49,522 bases of DNA. Source: Desulfitobacteriaceae bacterium (GTDB lineage Bacteria > Bacillota > Desulfitobacteriia > Desulfitobacteriales > Desulfitobacteriaceae). The stretch is taken from assembly GCA_028704155.1 (NCBI GenBank), contig JAQVLN010000005.1:1-49522 (forward strand), in the 5' to 3' direction. Shown here piece by piece: positions 1 through 8,893 of the stretch. Position numbers and translations under genes: made by a program. Below the pieces are notes generated by a model. The model saw only the letters and a program-made list of their open reading frames with translations. It had not been told where the DNA came from and did not search any database. Every line of letters begins with the position of its first letter. The first letter of the stretch is position 1.

Positions 1-431
1 TAAGAGTGAGATAATTCATTTAAGTGGTGATAGCTATAGAATCAAACATCGGGAAACCATTTTTGGGAGTATCTAGGTGTTAAAAGTTATTTAGCGAAAT
101 TTGTTCAAAAGTACTTGACAGTCACAACTTTATGTCTTTGGAGAGCAAGAACCCATTTTTGACCTTCTTACTAATAAAAGACACAAAATAATAACTTTAT
201 TGAATATGTTCAACCATAGATTTGTTTATGCAAGGAACGTGCCGAAAGCATGATATATATATCTAACAGGCCGAAAATCAAAGACTTTATGAATCATTTA
301 GCATTAACTGACCGATTCATGGTACATATAATAGTTGCTTCATTGCATCATCACGAATTTTCCAAATATAGTAGTAACCAGCTTTATTACCTCTAAATAT
401 AGTAAGCTGATGAAATAAATTAAGTTATGCC
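1..431. other. AT-rich stretch with no recognisable gene
   Basis: I find no complete gene here. One open stretch on the plus strand, 119-253 (44 codons without a start codon), reads like coding sequence and could be a decayed gene fragment. I do not recognise it. The rest is AT-rich and has stops in all frames. Confidence 0.4.
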
Positions 432-473
432 AAAAAATCCTCGGCAATTTAATCAAATTGCCGAGGATTTTTT
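432..473. terminator. Bidirectional intrinsic terminator
   Basis: A perfect 19-bp inverted repeat (432-450 and 455-473) has a four-base AATC loop. The arms contain the core TCCTCGGCAATTT and carry A runs on one side and T runs on the other, so the hairpin can end transcription in both directions. It separates the gene-free left edge from the regulator at 702. Confidence 0.85.
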
Positions 474-623
474 CTGTAGAGGTCCCTTGTTATTTATTAT
501 CATCAGAATTTTTGATCTAATACTTATATATCATTGCGCAAAATTTATTTTCAGTTGTACCATTGTTTTAATTATGGACTGCAACACTGTAGCAATAAAA
601 CCACTCATAAACTACATTCAAAT

Positions 624-652
624 TTGCTTAAATAAGTCCAATATAATAGAAT
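624..652 (+). promoter_or_regulatory. Predicted sigma-A promoter of the Crp/Fnr gene
   Basis: TTGCTT (624-629) and TAGAAT (647-652) are separated by exactly 17 bp, about 50 bp ahead of the ATG at 702. No clear Fnr or Crp palindrome overlaps it. Confidence 0.5.
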
Positions 653-701
653 AAAATTAAAAAAATCTGTAGCTATGGCAACCAATTCTGAAGGTGATAT
701 A

Positions 702-1424
702 ATGTTGGAAATCCATATTGATGTTTTAATAAAATCAGCTTTATTTGATAATATTGAAACAAATGACTTAAGAACCATGTTAGCCTGCCTAAAACCTAAA
801 ATCAGTAAATTCCATAAAAACGATCTAATTGCCGCTGCCGGTGAGAAGTTCGAAAAAATGGGAATAATGCTTAGTGGAGAAGCTGCTGTTATTAAAGAAA
901 ATATCGCAGGGAACCGCATGATTATGGCAATCCTTCAACCTGGCGACTTATTTGGAGAGGCCGTGGTTTTTTCCCATAAATCGGTTTGGCCGGCAACGAT
1001 TATTGCCCAAAAGCCTTGCTATGCAATGTTTTTGGCACGGGAGAAAATTTTAGGACAGTGCAACAAGGCCTGTAACTGGCACCGTACAATTATCGAGAAT
1101 ATGCTAAGACTTATCTCCGACAAAACGCTGATGCTAAATAAGCAGGTAGAATACTTATCCATGAAAAGCATGCGGGAGAAAATCAGTTCTTTTCTTATCG
1201 AACAATATGAAAAGGCCGGGGATACAACCTTTATCCTTCCTATGATGCGCAATGAACTGGCTGACTTCCTGAACGTTTCCAGACCATCTATGTCACGGGA
1301 AATGGGCCGCATGCGGGATGAAGGTATAATAGATTTTCACAAATCATCCATTCAGATTAAAGATATCGCTGCCCTAAAACAAATGGCTGAATTAGTTAGA
1401 GTAGATGTTAATAAACGTAAATAG
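702..1424 (+). CDS. Crp/Fnr-family transcriptional regulator
   Basis: This is a 240-residue DNA-binding regulator of the Crp/Fnr superfamily. The N-terminal half has the cyclic-nucleotide-binding beta-roll pattern (for example LQPGDLFGEAVVF near residue 80). The C-terminal winged helix (about residues 170-225) includes the recognition segment ELADFLNVSRPSMSREMGRM. There is no Fnr-type N-terminal cysteine cluster, so an oxygen-sensing Fe-S cluster is unlikely and the effector is unknown. I chose the ATG at 702 because AAGGTGAT lies seven bases before it; an in-frame ATG at 675 has no good ribosome binding site. The gene stands alone, converges on the nitroreductase gene and ends in TAG. Family assignment is firm; the regulon cannot be told from the sequence. 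Confidence 0.9.
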   Translation: MLEIHIDVLIKSALFDNIETNDLRTMLACLKPKISKFHKNDLIAAAGEKFEKMGIMLSGEAAVIKENIAGNRMIMAILQPGDLFGEAVVFSHKSVWPATIIAQKPCYAMFLAREKILGQCNKACNWHRTIIENMLRLISDKTLMLNKQVEYLSMKSMREKISSFLIEQYEKAGDTTFILPMMRNELADFLNVSRPSMSREMGRMRDEGIIDFHKSSIQIKDIAALKQMAELVRVDVNKRK

Positions 1425-1514
1425 GAACCTGGATATTTGCGTGAGAAACATATGTCTGAAAGACTTTCGGGACTATTTTAAAATAAACAAATATGAATTA
1501 ATAAGTATTGATAA

Positions 1515-2090
1515 CTAATCTTCAAGCCAGTGGATTGTTTCGTGTTTGCGCAGCGGAGTAGGAGGCGTCTGATCAGGATACCCAATTGGAATAGCTGCAA
1601 CCATACGGGCGTCATCCTGCCGACCCAGATAAGCCAGAACTTCTTCTTCCACCCACAAAGGACCTGTCATCCAGCAGGCTCCCAATCCTTCAATATGGGC
1701 AGCCAGCAAAAGGTTTTGGATGGCGGCAGCACAACTCTGAATAGCTCCCTGCTGATATTGCTCAACCGGCAGTTTTTTGGAAAGCACAAGGATAATCGTC
1801 GGCGCTCCCCCCATGTCACTGAAAAAATACCGGACAATATTCTGCATTTTTTCCAGAAACAGCTCTTTAAGACGCGGGGTAATATTTTTATAAGACTTTC
1901 CCAGAATTTCTCCTATCCGCTCACGGGCCGCATTACTGAAAACATAGAACTCCCAAGGCTGAGTGTTCATAGCCGATGGTGCCCACATTCCTAGTTTGAT
2001 AATTCTTTCAAGTACTTCCTTGGGGATAGGGTCAGGCTTAAACTTACGAATACTGCGCCTTTCCATAATGACTTTGTAAAAATCGTTCAC
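1515..2090 (-). CDS. Nitroreductase-family flavoprotein
   Basis: This 191-residue protein belongs to the FMN-dependent nitroreductase family, which uses NAD(P)H to reduce nitro compounds, quinones or enones. The signature N-terminus is present: ERRSIRKFKPDPIP, then WAPSAMNTQPWEFYVF, where the Arg/Ser and Asn/Gln residues contact FMN phosphate and the isoalloxazine ring. The C-terminal half holds the GLGACWMTGP motif common to the family. Length is normal for the short, single-domain subgroup. The start is the ATG at 2090, preceded by AAGGAGGGGT. The gene appears monocistronic, converges on the Crp/Fnr gene and is followed upstream by 230 bp of non-coding sequence. The physiological substrate is not evident. 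Confidence 0.9.
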   Translation of the reverse strand: MNDFYKVIMERRSIRKFKPDPIPKEVLERIIKLGMWAPSAMNTQPWEFYVFSNAARERIGEILGKSYKNITPRLKELFLEKMQNIVRYFFSDMGGAPTIILVLSKKLPVEQYQQGAIQSCAAAIQNLLLAAHIEGLGACWMTGPLWVEEEVLAYLGRQDDARMVAAIPIGYPDQTPPTPLRKHETIHWLED

Positions 2091-2320
2091 AATTACCCCT
2101 CCTTAATTTCGTTAAGATATGTTCGCCAAAAGCTTGACCTGAATAATTATACTAAATGTTTAACCCGCAATTATTATGGTAGCATTATAGAGAATTACTG
2201 TCAATTTCTCTTTTTTCGAACATTTCAGCTTTGAGTCCAGGTTCAGCTATTTTAGTCGAGACCCTTTTCATCATTTGCAGAGAAATCCTACGACAGTCAA
2301 TTCTAAGATCCCCACTTGGC

Positions 2321-2737
2321 TTATTCACCGATTATTTTCACCAAAACCCGTTTTCTGCGCATACCATCATATTCCCCGTAAAACACTTGTTCCCAGGGGC
2401 CTAAATCCAAATCGCCATTTGTTACCGCTATTACCACTTCTCTGCCCATAAGCTGTCTTTTCAAGTGGGCATCGGCATTATCTTCATAACCATTATGATC
2501 ATATTGGCTATGAGGTTTTTCCGGAGCCAGTTTTCCCAGCCATTTTTCAAAATCATGATGAAGGCCACTTTCATCATCATTAATAAAAATACTGGCTGTA
2601 ATATGCATGGCATTGCAGAGCAGGATGCCTTCTTTGATACTGCTTTCCCGGAGACATTCTCTTACTTGTCCTGTAATATTGATATATTCCCTGCGCTTTT
2701 TGGTATTGAACCATAATTCTTTACGATAGCTTTTCAA
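2321..2737 (-). CDS. YjbQ-family (UPF0047) protein
   Basis: This is a 138-residue member of the YjbQ/UPF0047 (COG0432) family, small single-domain proteins with a conserved histidine-rich pocket. Visible family motifs are [18 protein letters not shown], the [10 protein letters not shown] segment, then [15 protein letters not shown] and the closing [14 protein letters not shown]. The family role is not settled; the E. coli member has been reported to show weak thiamine phosphate synthase activity. That is relevant because the thi operon at 23.7 kb ends with a TenI-like rather than a typical ThiE protein, though a functional link is only a guess. The gene is divergent from the DUF2889-like gene, with a shared 130-bp regulatory region. 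Confidence 0.88.
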   Translation of the reverse strand: MKSYRKELWFNTKKRREYINITGQVRECLRESSIKEGILLCNAMHITASIFINDDESGLHHDFEKWLGKLAPEKPHSQYDHNGYEDNADAHLKRQLMGREVVIAVTNGDLDLGPWEQVFYGEYDGMRRKRVLVKIIGE

Positions 2738-2755
2738 ATTATTTCACTCTCTCTT

Positions 2756-2786
2756 TTCTTGATCTTTTGGTTATCAAGAATATTAT
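2756..2786 (+). promoter_or_regulatory. Promoter with operator-like palindrome before the DUF2889-like gene
   Basis: TTGATC (2759-2764) and TATTAT (2781-2786) are 16 bp apart. The spacer is occupied by a perfect 8-bp inverted repeat, TTCTTGAT (2756-2763) and ATCAAGAA (2773-2780), with a nine-base gap. A protein bound there would block the promoter. The half-sites recall TTGAT/ATCAA Fnr boxes, but the gap is nine rather than four bases. Confidence 0.4.
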
Positions 2787-2866
2787 AAAGTATTTCAATG
2801 ATTATTTATTTCTTGCGGAAACTTTTTAATAGAGACAGATTATACGGGAGGAGGAATGACTATATT

Positions 2867-3685
2867 ATGAAAAATCTTTTTCAACGCAATTGGTATATTG
2901 AGGTCCGCCGAAGTAATGACAGGGTGCTTAAAGCTGTAACCAGTTACTTGGATACGTATCGGGAAGCTGCTGCCAGACTGTTAATCGATACTAACTCATT
3001 CATAGTTGAAGAAGCCATATGGGAAGAACAAAGATCCGCGGGACCAATAAGTATTAATTCTCGCCAGGTTACACCTCTGCTTGGTTCAGAAGCCTACTTT
3101 AGTTCCGGTCCCAAGCTTAAAGAGGTTACAGCATTTCTTAATGATCCTCTGGCAGGTTCTTTATTTTCTGAAAGTATCAAAGCAATTATTCAGGCTGAGA
3201 CATTTCTTTGGGAAAAACGCGACTATTCCTCGGAAGAAGAATATGAAAACAAATGGATGGAATTCTATGCGGGCTCCTGCAGATACTACAGCAATCCGGA
3301 CCGGATAACCAGGAGTTGGTATACTCATGTGGGAGAAAGCAAAAGAGATGGTAATTTGTTTATTCGGTTCAAAACCCAAAGCCTACTTGGTTTAGGGAAT
3401 GATCACTACTTATTGACTGGAAATCTGAGTGATTCTTTCCATGAGCTTAATGTAAATCTTAAACTAAACGGGTTCACCGTTGAGGATACTGATGGAATAC
3501 TCCTGCGCTCACCTGACCGAGTTTGCAGAGAAGCGACTATTTTACTTAACAACCTGCACGGGAATAATTTACGAAACTTAAATAAAAAAGAAATAGCAAA
3601 TATTTTAGGTAAGGGACAAGGATGCGTTCATTTGATAGATTTAGTAAATGATTGCGCCCAAATTCTGGAACTTTTTAAGTTATAA
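2867..3685 (+). CDS. DUF2889-like protein, first paralogue
   Basis: This is a 272-residue protein of unknown function. The C-terminal half matches what I know of DUF2889: a D-x-x-H-E strand segment, a C-x-E-A motif, a predicted amphipathic helix, and the closing LGKGQGCVHLIDLVNDCAQI, which corresponds to the family's GC-T/V-HL-x-(D/E)L ending. The N-terminal half (residues about 25-110) looks like a weaker repeat of the same unit (DTYREAAARLL). No signal peptide or membrane span is visible. I start at the ATG at 2867, after GGGAGGAGG, because its paralogue at 13038 begins with the same residues (M-K-x-L-F-Q). The two paralogues sit on the outer flanks of the liv/ligase/isoprenoid-synthase block and both point rightward. 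Confidence 0.75.
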   Translation: MKNLFQRNWYIEVRRSNDRVLKAVTSYLDTYREAAARLLIDTNSFIVEEAIWEEQRSAGPISINSRQVTPLLGSEAYFSSGPKLKEVTAFLNDPLAGSLFSESIKAIIQAETFLWEKRDYSSEEEYENKWMEFYAGSCRYYSNPDRITRSWYTHVGESKRDGNLFIRFKTQSLLGLGNDHYLLTGNLSDSFHELNVNLKLNGFTVEDTDGILLRSPDRVCREATILLNNLHGNNLRNLNKKEIANILGKGQGCVHLIDLVNDCAQILELFKL

Positions 3686-3727
3686 AAATAGAACTTGACT
3701 AACCCCATCGTATTTGAATTATCGAAT

Positions 3728-3766
3728 TAAAACCCCTCTTGATTAAAAATAACAAGAAGGGCTTTA
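3728..3766. terminator. Bidirectional terminator between convergent genes
   Basis: The minus-strand hairpin CCCTTCTTG / CAAGAGGGG has an 11-base A/T loop and is flanked by A and T runs. It serves both the DUF2889-like gene ending at 3685 and the acyl-CoA ligase ending at 3789. Confidence 0.7.
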
Positions 3767-3788
3767 AGATTTATTAAAAAATTACATA

Positions 3789-5333
3789 TCAATTACACCA
3801 CTTTTCCCGAAGTTTGGGCTTCTCAATCTTTCCGGTCGGGTTTCTGGGTACTTTATCAAAAAAAATTTTTCTGGGCCTTTTATACCTCGCTAAGGCACTA
3901 CAATATTGAAGCAGGTTTTCCTCAGTCTGATTTCTTCCGGCTTTCAATTCAACAATAGCCATTGGAACCTCAATCAGTCGCTTATCCGGCATTCCGATAA
4001 CAGCAGCATCCTTTATGTCTTCATGAGCCTGAAGAAAGTCTTCAATCTCGACCGGGAATATATTCTCCCCTCCGGAAATAATAACATCCTTTTTACGGTC
4101 TACCAAATAGATAAACCCGTCTTCATCCCTGTAACCTACGTCTCCGGTATAAAGCCAGCCATCCTTTAATACTTGAGCGGTTGCTTCAGAGTTATTATAG
4201 TAACCCTTCATAACCCCCGGACCTTTGACAATAACTTCGCCTTTCTCTCCATCCTGCAAAGGAACTCCGTTCCCATCCACAATCTTTGCTTCCCAGCCGA
4301 AGCCGGGCACTCCTATGGCACCAACCTTATGAATATTTTCGATTCCCAAATGGACACAACCGGGACCAGTTGATTCACTCAACCCGTAATTAGTGTCATA
4401 TAACTGATTAGGAAAATACTTTTTCCACTGCACAATAAGGCTCGGTGGAACAGGTTGGGCACCTATATGCATTAAGCGCCATTGCTCCAAGTTATAATCT
4501 TTCAAGTCAATCTTTCCACTCTCAATTATGTCCAGGATATCCTGGGCCCATGGGACAAGCAGCCAGACAATCGTCGCCTTTTCTTCAGATACAGCCTTTA
4601 GGATCCATTCAGGCTTTACCCCACGAAGAAGTATCGCTTTGGAACCGACAAACAGGCTTCCGAACCAATGCATTTTGGCTCCTGTATGGTACAAAGGCGG
4701 AATACATAAAAAGTTGTCTTCAGGGGTTTGTCCATGATGAGTATATTCAGTAATACAGGCGGAATATAAATTGGCATGAGTTAGAATAATCGGTTTCGGA
4801 ATCCCCGTTGTCCCGGAGGTAAAATATAATCCGGCCTCATCTTCTCCGGAAATAACAATATCGGGAGTATTGGCAGGAAATTCAGCCAATAGTTTGTAAT
4901 AATTTTCTGCCTTATCCGGACAATTACTGCCAACAAAAACAAGACTCTGTAATTGATTCAGTGCAACATCAATTTTTCTTATTCTCTCCTGAAACTCCGG
5001 TCCATAAACCAGTACTTTTGTCGAAACGGTTTTGAGGCATTTTTCAATTTCATTTGCATCAAAGCGAAAGTTCAGCGGTACTGCAGTCGCTCCGGTTTTT
5101 AGGACGCCGAAATAAATCGGCAGCCATTCCAGACAGTTCATCATAAGCAAGGCAACTTTATCACCTTTTTTGATATTTCGGGATAAGAGAAAATTTGCAA
5201 ATCTGTTTGCCATACTTTCAAATTCAAGCCATGTAATTTCTTTACGTAAATTTTGTTCAGGTTCGAGTTCGATCAGACTTGTTTCATCAGGATATTTCTG
5301 TGAATTACTCCTGAGTAATTCCGTTATAATCAT
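3789..5333 (-). CDS. AMP-forming acyl-CoA ligase, last gene of the liv operon
   Basis: This is a 514-residue class I adenylate-forming enzyme that activates a carboxylic acid to acyl-AMP and then to acyl-CoA. All core motifs are visible in order: the phosphate-binding loop FTSGTTGIPKPIILTHANL (the usual PKG is PKP), the YGLSESTGPG adenine-site motif, GWLYTGDVGYRDEDGFIYL, the hinge DRKKDVIISGGENIFPVEIE, and the C-terminal catalytic lysine in PRNPTGKIEKPKLRE. The length fits fatty-acyl/aryl-CoA ligases, not acetyl-CoA synthetase. The start ATG has GAGGTG upstream. The gene follows livF after 130 bp on the same strand, with a small hairpin in the gap. This suggests that the transporter's substrate is the acid activated here. 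Chain length or aromatic preference cannot be read from the sequence. Confidence 0.9.
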   Translation of the reverse strand: MIITELLRSNSQKYPDETSLIELEPEQNLRKEITWLEFESMANRFANFLLSRNIKKGDKVALLMMNCLEWLPIYFGVLKTGATAVPLNFRFDANEIEKCLKTVSTKVLVYGPEFQERIRKIDVALNQLQSLVFVGSNCPDKAENYYKLLAEFPANTPDIVISGEDEAGLYFTSGTTGIPKPIILTHANLYSACITEYTHHGQTPEDNFLCIPPLYHTGAKMHWFGSLFVGSKAILLRGVKPEWILKAVSEEKATIVWLLVPWAQDILDIIESGKIDLKDYNLEQWRLMHIGAQPVPPSLIVQWKKYFPNQLYDTNYGLSESTGPGCVHLGIENIHKVGAIGVPGFGWEAKIVDGNGVPLQDGEKGEVIVKGPGVMKGYYNNSEATAQVLKDGWLYTGDVGYRDEDGFIYLVDRKKDVIISGGENIFPVEIEDFLQAHEDIKDAAVIGMPDKRLIEVPMAIVELKAGRNQTEENLLQYCSALARYKRPRKIFFDKVPRNPTGKIEKPKLREKWCN

Positions 5334-5424
5334 AAAAAATACACCTCAATTCTACTATTCTTACATAAAATTTTGAAGTTTACAATAAGCATGAGGGACC
5401 CCTTTCGGAGACAACAAATTATCA

Positions 5425-5449
5425 AGGCTTCTATGTTCCATAGAAGCCT
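5425..5449 (-). promoter_or_regulatory. Intercistronic hairpin between livF and the ligase gene
   Basis: A perfect 11-bp stem (AGGCTTCTATG / CATAGAAGCCT) has a three-base loop and lies 15 bp after livF. It lacks a good U-tract, so it is more likely an mRNA-stability or partial read-through element than a full terminator. Confidence 0.5.
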
Positions 5450-5463
5450 CGGATTCCGCTTAA

Positions 5464-6216
5464 TTATAAAGCCATGGCTACTGTGCCGGCTTGATCTCTG
5501 GTACGTCCCAGATAAGCCTGCTGGACTCTTTCATCATTTACAAGCTCACCAGGCTTGCCGCTAATTACCACCTGCCCCCGCTCAATTACGATAGCCCTGT
5601 CGGCAACTTTGAAAGCTGCTGCAGCGTTTTGTTCCACAAGGATTATTGACGTGCCGTCTTCTCTTAATTTACGCAGAGCTGTCATAATCTCGGCGACTAC
5701 CATTGGTGCAAGTCCTATTGAAGGCTCATCAAGCATAAGTAGTTTTGGGTTGGCCATCAGACCCCTACCTATTGCCAGCATCTGCTGCAGACCGCCGCTT
5801 AATATTCCGGCTGTTTGCTGCTCCTTACCCTGCAGGGCGGGAAATGTTTCAAGAACCCTTTCCATATCTTCATATAGTATACTTTTATCTTTATTATAAC
5901 GGTGGAACGCACCCAAAAGCAGATTATCCTGAACAGTAAGGGTATTGAATATCTGGCGATGCTCCGGCACCAGGATCAAGCCCTGCTTTACTATATATCC
6001 CGAAGTCCGACGGTTAATCGGTTTTCCATTAAACACTACTTCACCGGCTTTTGCATTGTATATGCCTGACAGTGCGCCGAGGAGAGTGCTTTTTCCGGCA
6101 CCATTTGCTCCCAAAACAGCAACAATCTCGCCCTTCCTGGCATGAAAAGTCACCCCTCGCAGGGCCTGCGCATGTCCATGAAACACTTTAAGACCATTTA
6201 CATCCAGAATATTCAT
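5464..6216 (-). CDS. livF: LivF-type ABC transporter ATPase
   Basis: This 250-residue protein is the second ATPase of a branched-chain-amino-acid-type (HAAT) importer. It powers substrate entry together with LivG on the inner face of the LivHM channel. The Walker A motif is GANGAGKST (about residue 37), the ABC signature is LSGGLQQMLAIGRGL, and the Walker B is LLMLDEPSIGLAP, followed by the H-loop region. I start at the ATG at 6216, eight bases after GGGGAGG; an upstream TTG at 6234 overlaps that ribosome binding site. The start lies 29 bp inside livG, so translation is probably coupled. The C-terminal tail (RTRDQAGTVAMAL) is slightly longer than usual. Confidence 0.95.
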   Translation of the reverse strand: MNILDVNGLKVFHGHAQALRGVTFHARKGEIVAVLGANGAGKSTLLGALSGIYNAKAGEVVFNGKPINRRTSGYIVKQGLILVPEHRQIFNTLTVQDNLLLGAFHRYNKDKSILYEDMERVLETFPALQGKEQQTAGILSGGLQQMLAIGRGLMANPKLLMLDEPSIGLAPMVVAEIMTALRKLREDGTSIILVEQNAAAAFKVADRAIVIERGQVVISGKPGELVNDERVQQAYLGRTRDQAGTVAMAL

Positions 6217-6976
6217 ACTGATCTTCCTCCCCAAGATAAGCTTTCTTCACTTCATCGTTCCTCTGTATCTCTTCCGGCGTCCCTTCAGCAATTACCGTAC
6301 CAAAGTTTAAAACCAGAATTCTGTCGGCTACATTCATCACTGTTTCCATATCATGCTCCACCAGAACCAAGGTAAAACCATCCTTCTTTAATTTTTTTAA
6401 ATAGTTTGCCAATTTTTTTGTCTCGCCGACGTTAAGCCCTGAGGCAGGCTCATCCAGAAAGAGCAGTTCAGGAGAACCTGCAAGCACCCTGGCAATCTCC
6501 AACAATCGCTGCTTACCAAAAGGCAAAACCGACGCAGGATTATTGATATCTTTTCCCAGCCCCAGTTCTTCAATGACTTCCAGAGATTTCTTTCGGACCT
6601 GCTCCTCTTCAGCTGCCACTCCTGAAAGACGCAGCAACGATTGAATAAAACCTTTCCTGCCGCTTAAATAAGCGCCTACCATAACATTTTCTAATACTGA
6701 AAGGCTGTTGAAAAGCTGCAGGTTCTGAAATGTACGCGCAATACCAATATTTCTGATTTGATAAGGCTTCAATCCGACAAGGTTTTTGCCTTTGAATTTT
6801 GCTCCGCCTTCATCCGGAGGGATCATGCCCGTAAGAAGGTTAAAAACAGTTGTTTTCCCCGCACCATTGGGCCCGATAAGTGCAAAGATCTCACCTTTAT
6901 TAACGTTAAATTTAATATGTTCGACTGCCATTACCCCACCAAAGTGCTTGGTCAGTCCGCTTACTTCAAGAAACAC
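6188..6976 (-). CDS. livG: LivG-type ABC transporter ATPase
   Basis: This 262-residue protein is the first ATPase of the LIV-type importer. The Walker A motif is GPNGAGKTT. The LivG-specific insertion IGIARTFQNLQLF is present, the ABC signature is the usual LivG variant (LPFGKQRLLEIARVL), and the Walker B is LLFLDEPASGLN, followed by VEHDMETVM with the H-loop histidine. The start is four bases after livM ends. The C-terminus overlaps livF. Nothing is missing, so the subunit should be functional. Confidence 0.95.
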   Translation of the reverse strand: MFLEVSGLTKHFGGVMAVEHIKFNVNKGEIFALIGPNGAGKTTVFNLLTGMIPPDEGGAKFKGKNLVGLKPYQIRNIGIARTFQNLQLFNSLSVLENVMVGAYLSGRKGFIQSLLRLSGVAAEEEQVRKKSLEVIEELGLGKDINNPASVLPFGKQRLLEIARVLAGSPELLFLDEPASGLNVGETKKLANYLKKLKKDGFTLVLVEHDMETVMNVADRILVLNFGTVIAEGTPEEIQRNDEVKKAYLGEEDQYEYSGCKWS

Positions 6977-6980
6977 GGCA

Positions 6981-7997
6981 CTACCTCCGAATTGATACTG
7001 TCAAGTTTTCTTTTTTTTGTTCCTGTTCTTCTGAATCTGAAACGGTTTTTTTTCTCCAACCTGTACTCAAGCCTTCCGGTTTAAAGATCATTGTCAGGAC
7101 AAGGATCAAACCGTAAAATATGATCTGATATTCTCCGCCGGCGTTAGGTATGAAAAGCGGTACCAACCATCTGAGCACCTCGCCCAGAGCCACCATCAAA
7201 CTCACTCCGAGGAGAGGACCCCAAATGGTACCCAGTCCTCCGATAACCGCCATTATTACAAATTGGATCGACATATTGAAGTTAAATGGTGCAGGGCTGA
7301 TAAAGGTGATGTAATAAGCATAGATTCCTCCACCTAGACCTGCAAGGAAAGCACTAAAAACAAATGCCTTTAACTTTAAAGCTGCAGAATTAATTCCGTT
7401 CGCCTCTGCGGCCACCTCACTATCCCGAATAGCCCGCAGCGAGCGGCCAATTCTGGAACGGTCAAGGTTGCGTACGCCCAGGAAAACCAGCAGTACAAAC
7501 ACACCGATGAGATAATAGAATTTATAATCCTGATCGAAAACAAGTCCACCGATCTTAAGGTAAGGAATTCCAGTCAGACCGGAAGGACCGCCGGTGAGTT
7601 CCCCACCCTCGTTGAAAAAGATGTGTACTAAAATTCCGATTGCCAACGTTGCCAAGGCGAGATAGTGCTCTTTAAGCTTCAACGTAGGCCTACCGATAAC
7701 AGCAGCAACCAGTGCGGGAAGAACAATCGCCGCCAGAAAAGCGGGAATGGTTCCCCAGCTATAGCGGGTTGTCAGAATAGCCACCGCGTAAGCGCCGATA
7801 CCAAAGAAAGCTGCCTGCCCAAAAGACACTTGGCCGGCATATCCCATAAGGACGCCAAGCCCCTCAACCACCAACGTATATATTCCAATAATGATAAGAA
7901 TGCTGAGCAGATAATTACTTTCCAGAACAAACGGCAAGATCACGAAACCTATGCTTGCAGCAGCGATAAGTAAATATTTCAAGCTTTCCCTTGGCAC
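6981..7997 (-). CDS. livM: LivM-type permease
   Basis: This 338-residue membrane permease has about nine hydrophobic segments. It forms the translocation path with LivH. The family hallmark GYAGQVSFGQAAFFGIGAYA lies near residue 55, and the cytoplasmic coupling (EAA-like) loop AIRDSEVAAEANGIN lies near residue 190. The start is GTG at 7997, sharing one base with the livH stop codon (TAGTG), and GGAGGAAAG lies upstream. The last 25 residues form a charged tail. It ends in TAG just ahead of livG. Length and motif order are normal for the family. Confidence 0.93.
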   Translation of the reverse strand: MPRESLKYLLIAAASIGFVILPFVLESNYLLSILIIIGIYTLVVEGLGVLMGYAGQVSFGQAAFFGIGAYAVAILTTRYSWGTIPAFLAAIVLPALVAAVIGRPTLKLKEHYLALATLAIGILVHIFFNEGGELTGGPSGLTGIPYLKIGGLVFDQDYKFYYLIGVFVLLVFLGVRNLDRSRIGRSLRAIRDSEVAAEANGINSAALKLKAFVFSAFLAGLGGGIYAYYITFISPAPFNFNMSIQFVIMAVIGGLGTIWGPLLGVSLMVALGEVLRWLVPLFIPNAGGEYQIIFYGLILVLTMIFKPEGLSTGWRKKTVSDSEEQEQKKENLTVSIRR

Positions 7998-8875
7998 TAC
8001 ACTTTCCTCCCAATTACAACACCAATTATGCCCTGCGGCCTAAATAAAAGAACGATAATCAAAACTATTAAGGCGATTGCGTCTTTTAATCCGGAAGAGA
8101 TCAGACCGGCCCCGAAAACTTCAAGAACACCGAGCAGGAGTCCACCGATAATAGCACCTCCTACATTGTTGATTCCTCCGATAATAGCTGCTACAAATCC
8201 TTTAAGCCCGAGAGCGAAGCCCATATCATAGGTAGCCAGTGTAATCGGGGTAATAAACACGCCCGCAGCAGCACCCAGCGCCCCACTGATGACAAACGCC
8301 ATTAATGACAGGATGTCAGGGTTAATACCCATAAGTTTCGCTGCCATACGGTTGATGACACATGCCCTGACAGCCTTTCCCCAATAAGTCTTTTCCATAA
8401 AGACGAACAATCCTGTAACAGTTACAATTAAAAGCCCGAAAACCCAAATGCTCTGGGGGTTAATCGCAGCTCCAAATACCTGCAAAGGACCTCCCTGGGT
8501 GAAAGCCGGCAGGGAATAAGGATTAGTCCCCCAGATTAAAAGGGCCAGCCCGCGGATAATTATGGACAAGCCAATAGTAATAATAATGAGGGTTATACTG
8601 GATGCGTTACGTACCGGGTTAATTGCCAGCCTCTCTATCAGGGCACCAACAATTGCAATTATTACTACTGAAATCAGGAATGACGCAGGAAGGGAAAAAC
8701 CGGCTGAATAAAAAGTACAGGCAGTCAGTGCGCCCAAGGCGACAAACTCCCCTTGGGCCATATTCAGAATGCCGGTTATATTATAGATTGTCACAATGGC
8801 AAGTGCGATCAAGGCATATATACTCCCAAGCGTCAGGCCAGAAATAAGAAACTGTAAATACAGATTAACGTGCAT
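7997..8875 (-). CDS. livH: LivH-type permease
   Basis: This 292-residue membrane permease is the partner of LivM. It is hydrophobic throughout, with the family start QFLISGLTLGSIYALIALAI, the NMAQGEFVALGALTA motif near residue 38, and the coupling-loop region ACVINRMAAKLMGIN near residue 170. The GGINNVGGAIIGGLLLGVLE segment near the C-terminus is typical. It begins 18 bp after livK and overlaps the livM start by one base, so it is clearly cotranscribed. Confidence 0.94.
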   Translation of the reverse strand: MHVNLYLQFLISGLTLGSIYALIALAIVTIYNITGILNMAQGEFVALGALTACTFYSAGFSLPASFLISVVIIAIVGALIERLAINPVRNASSITLIIITIGLSIIIRGLALLIWGTNPYSLPAFTQGGPLQVFGAAINPQSIWVFGLLIVTVTGLFVFMEKTYWGKAVRACVINRMAAKLMGINPDILSLMAFVISGALGAAAGVFITPITLATYDMGFALGLKGFVAAIIGGINNVGGAIIGGLLLGVLEVFGAGLISSGLKDAIALIVLIIVLLFRPQGIIGVVIGRKV

Positions 8876-8893
8876 TATAACACCGCCTTGAAG

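Noticed and set aside
2756-2780. Fnr-type box (TTGAT ... ATCAA)
   Set aside because: The gap between half-sites is nine bases, not four, so I keep it only as a generic operator-like palindrome.
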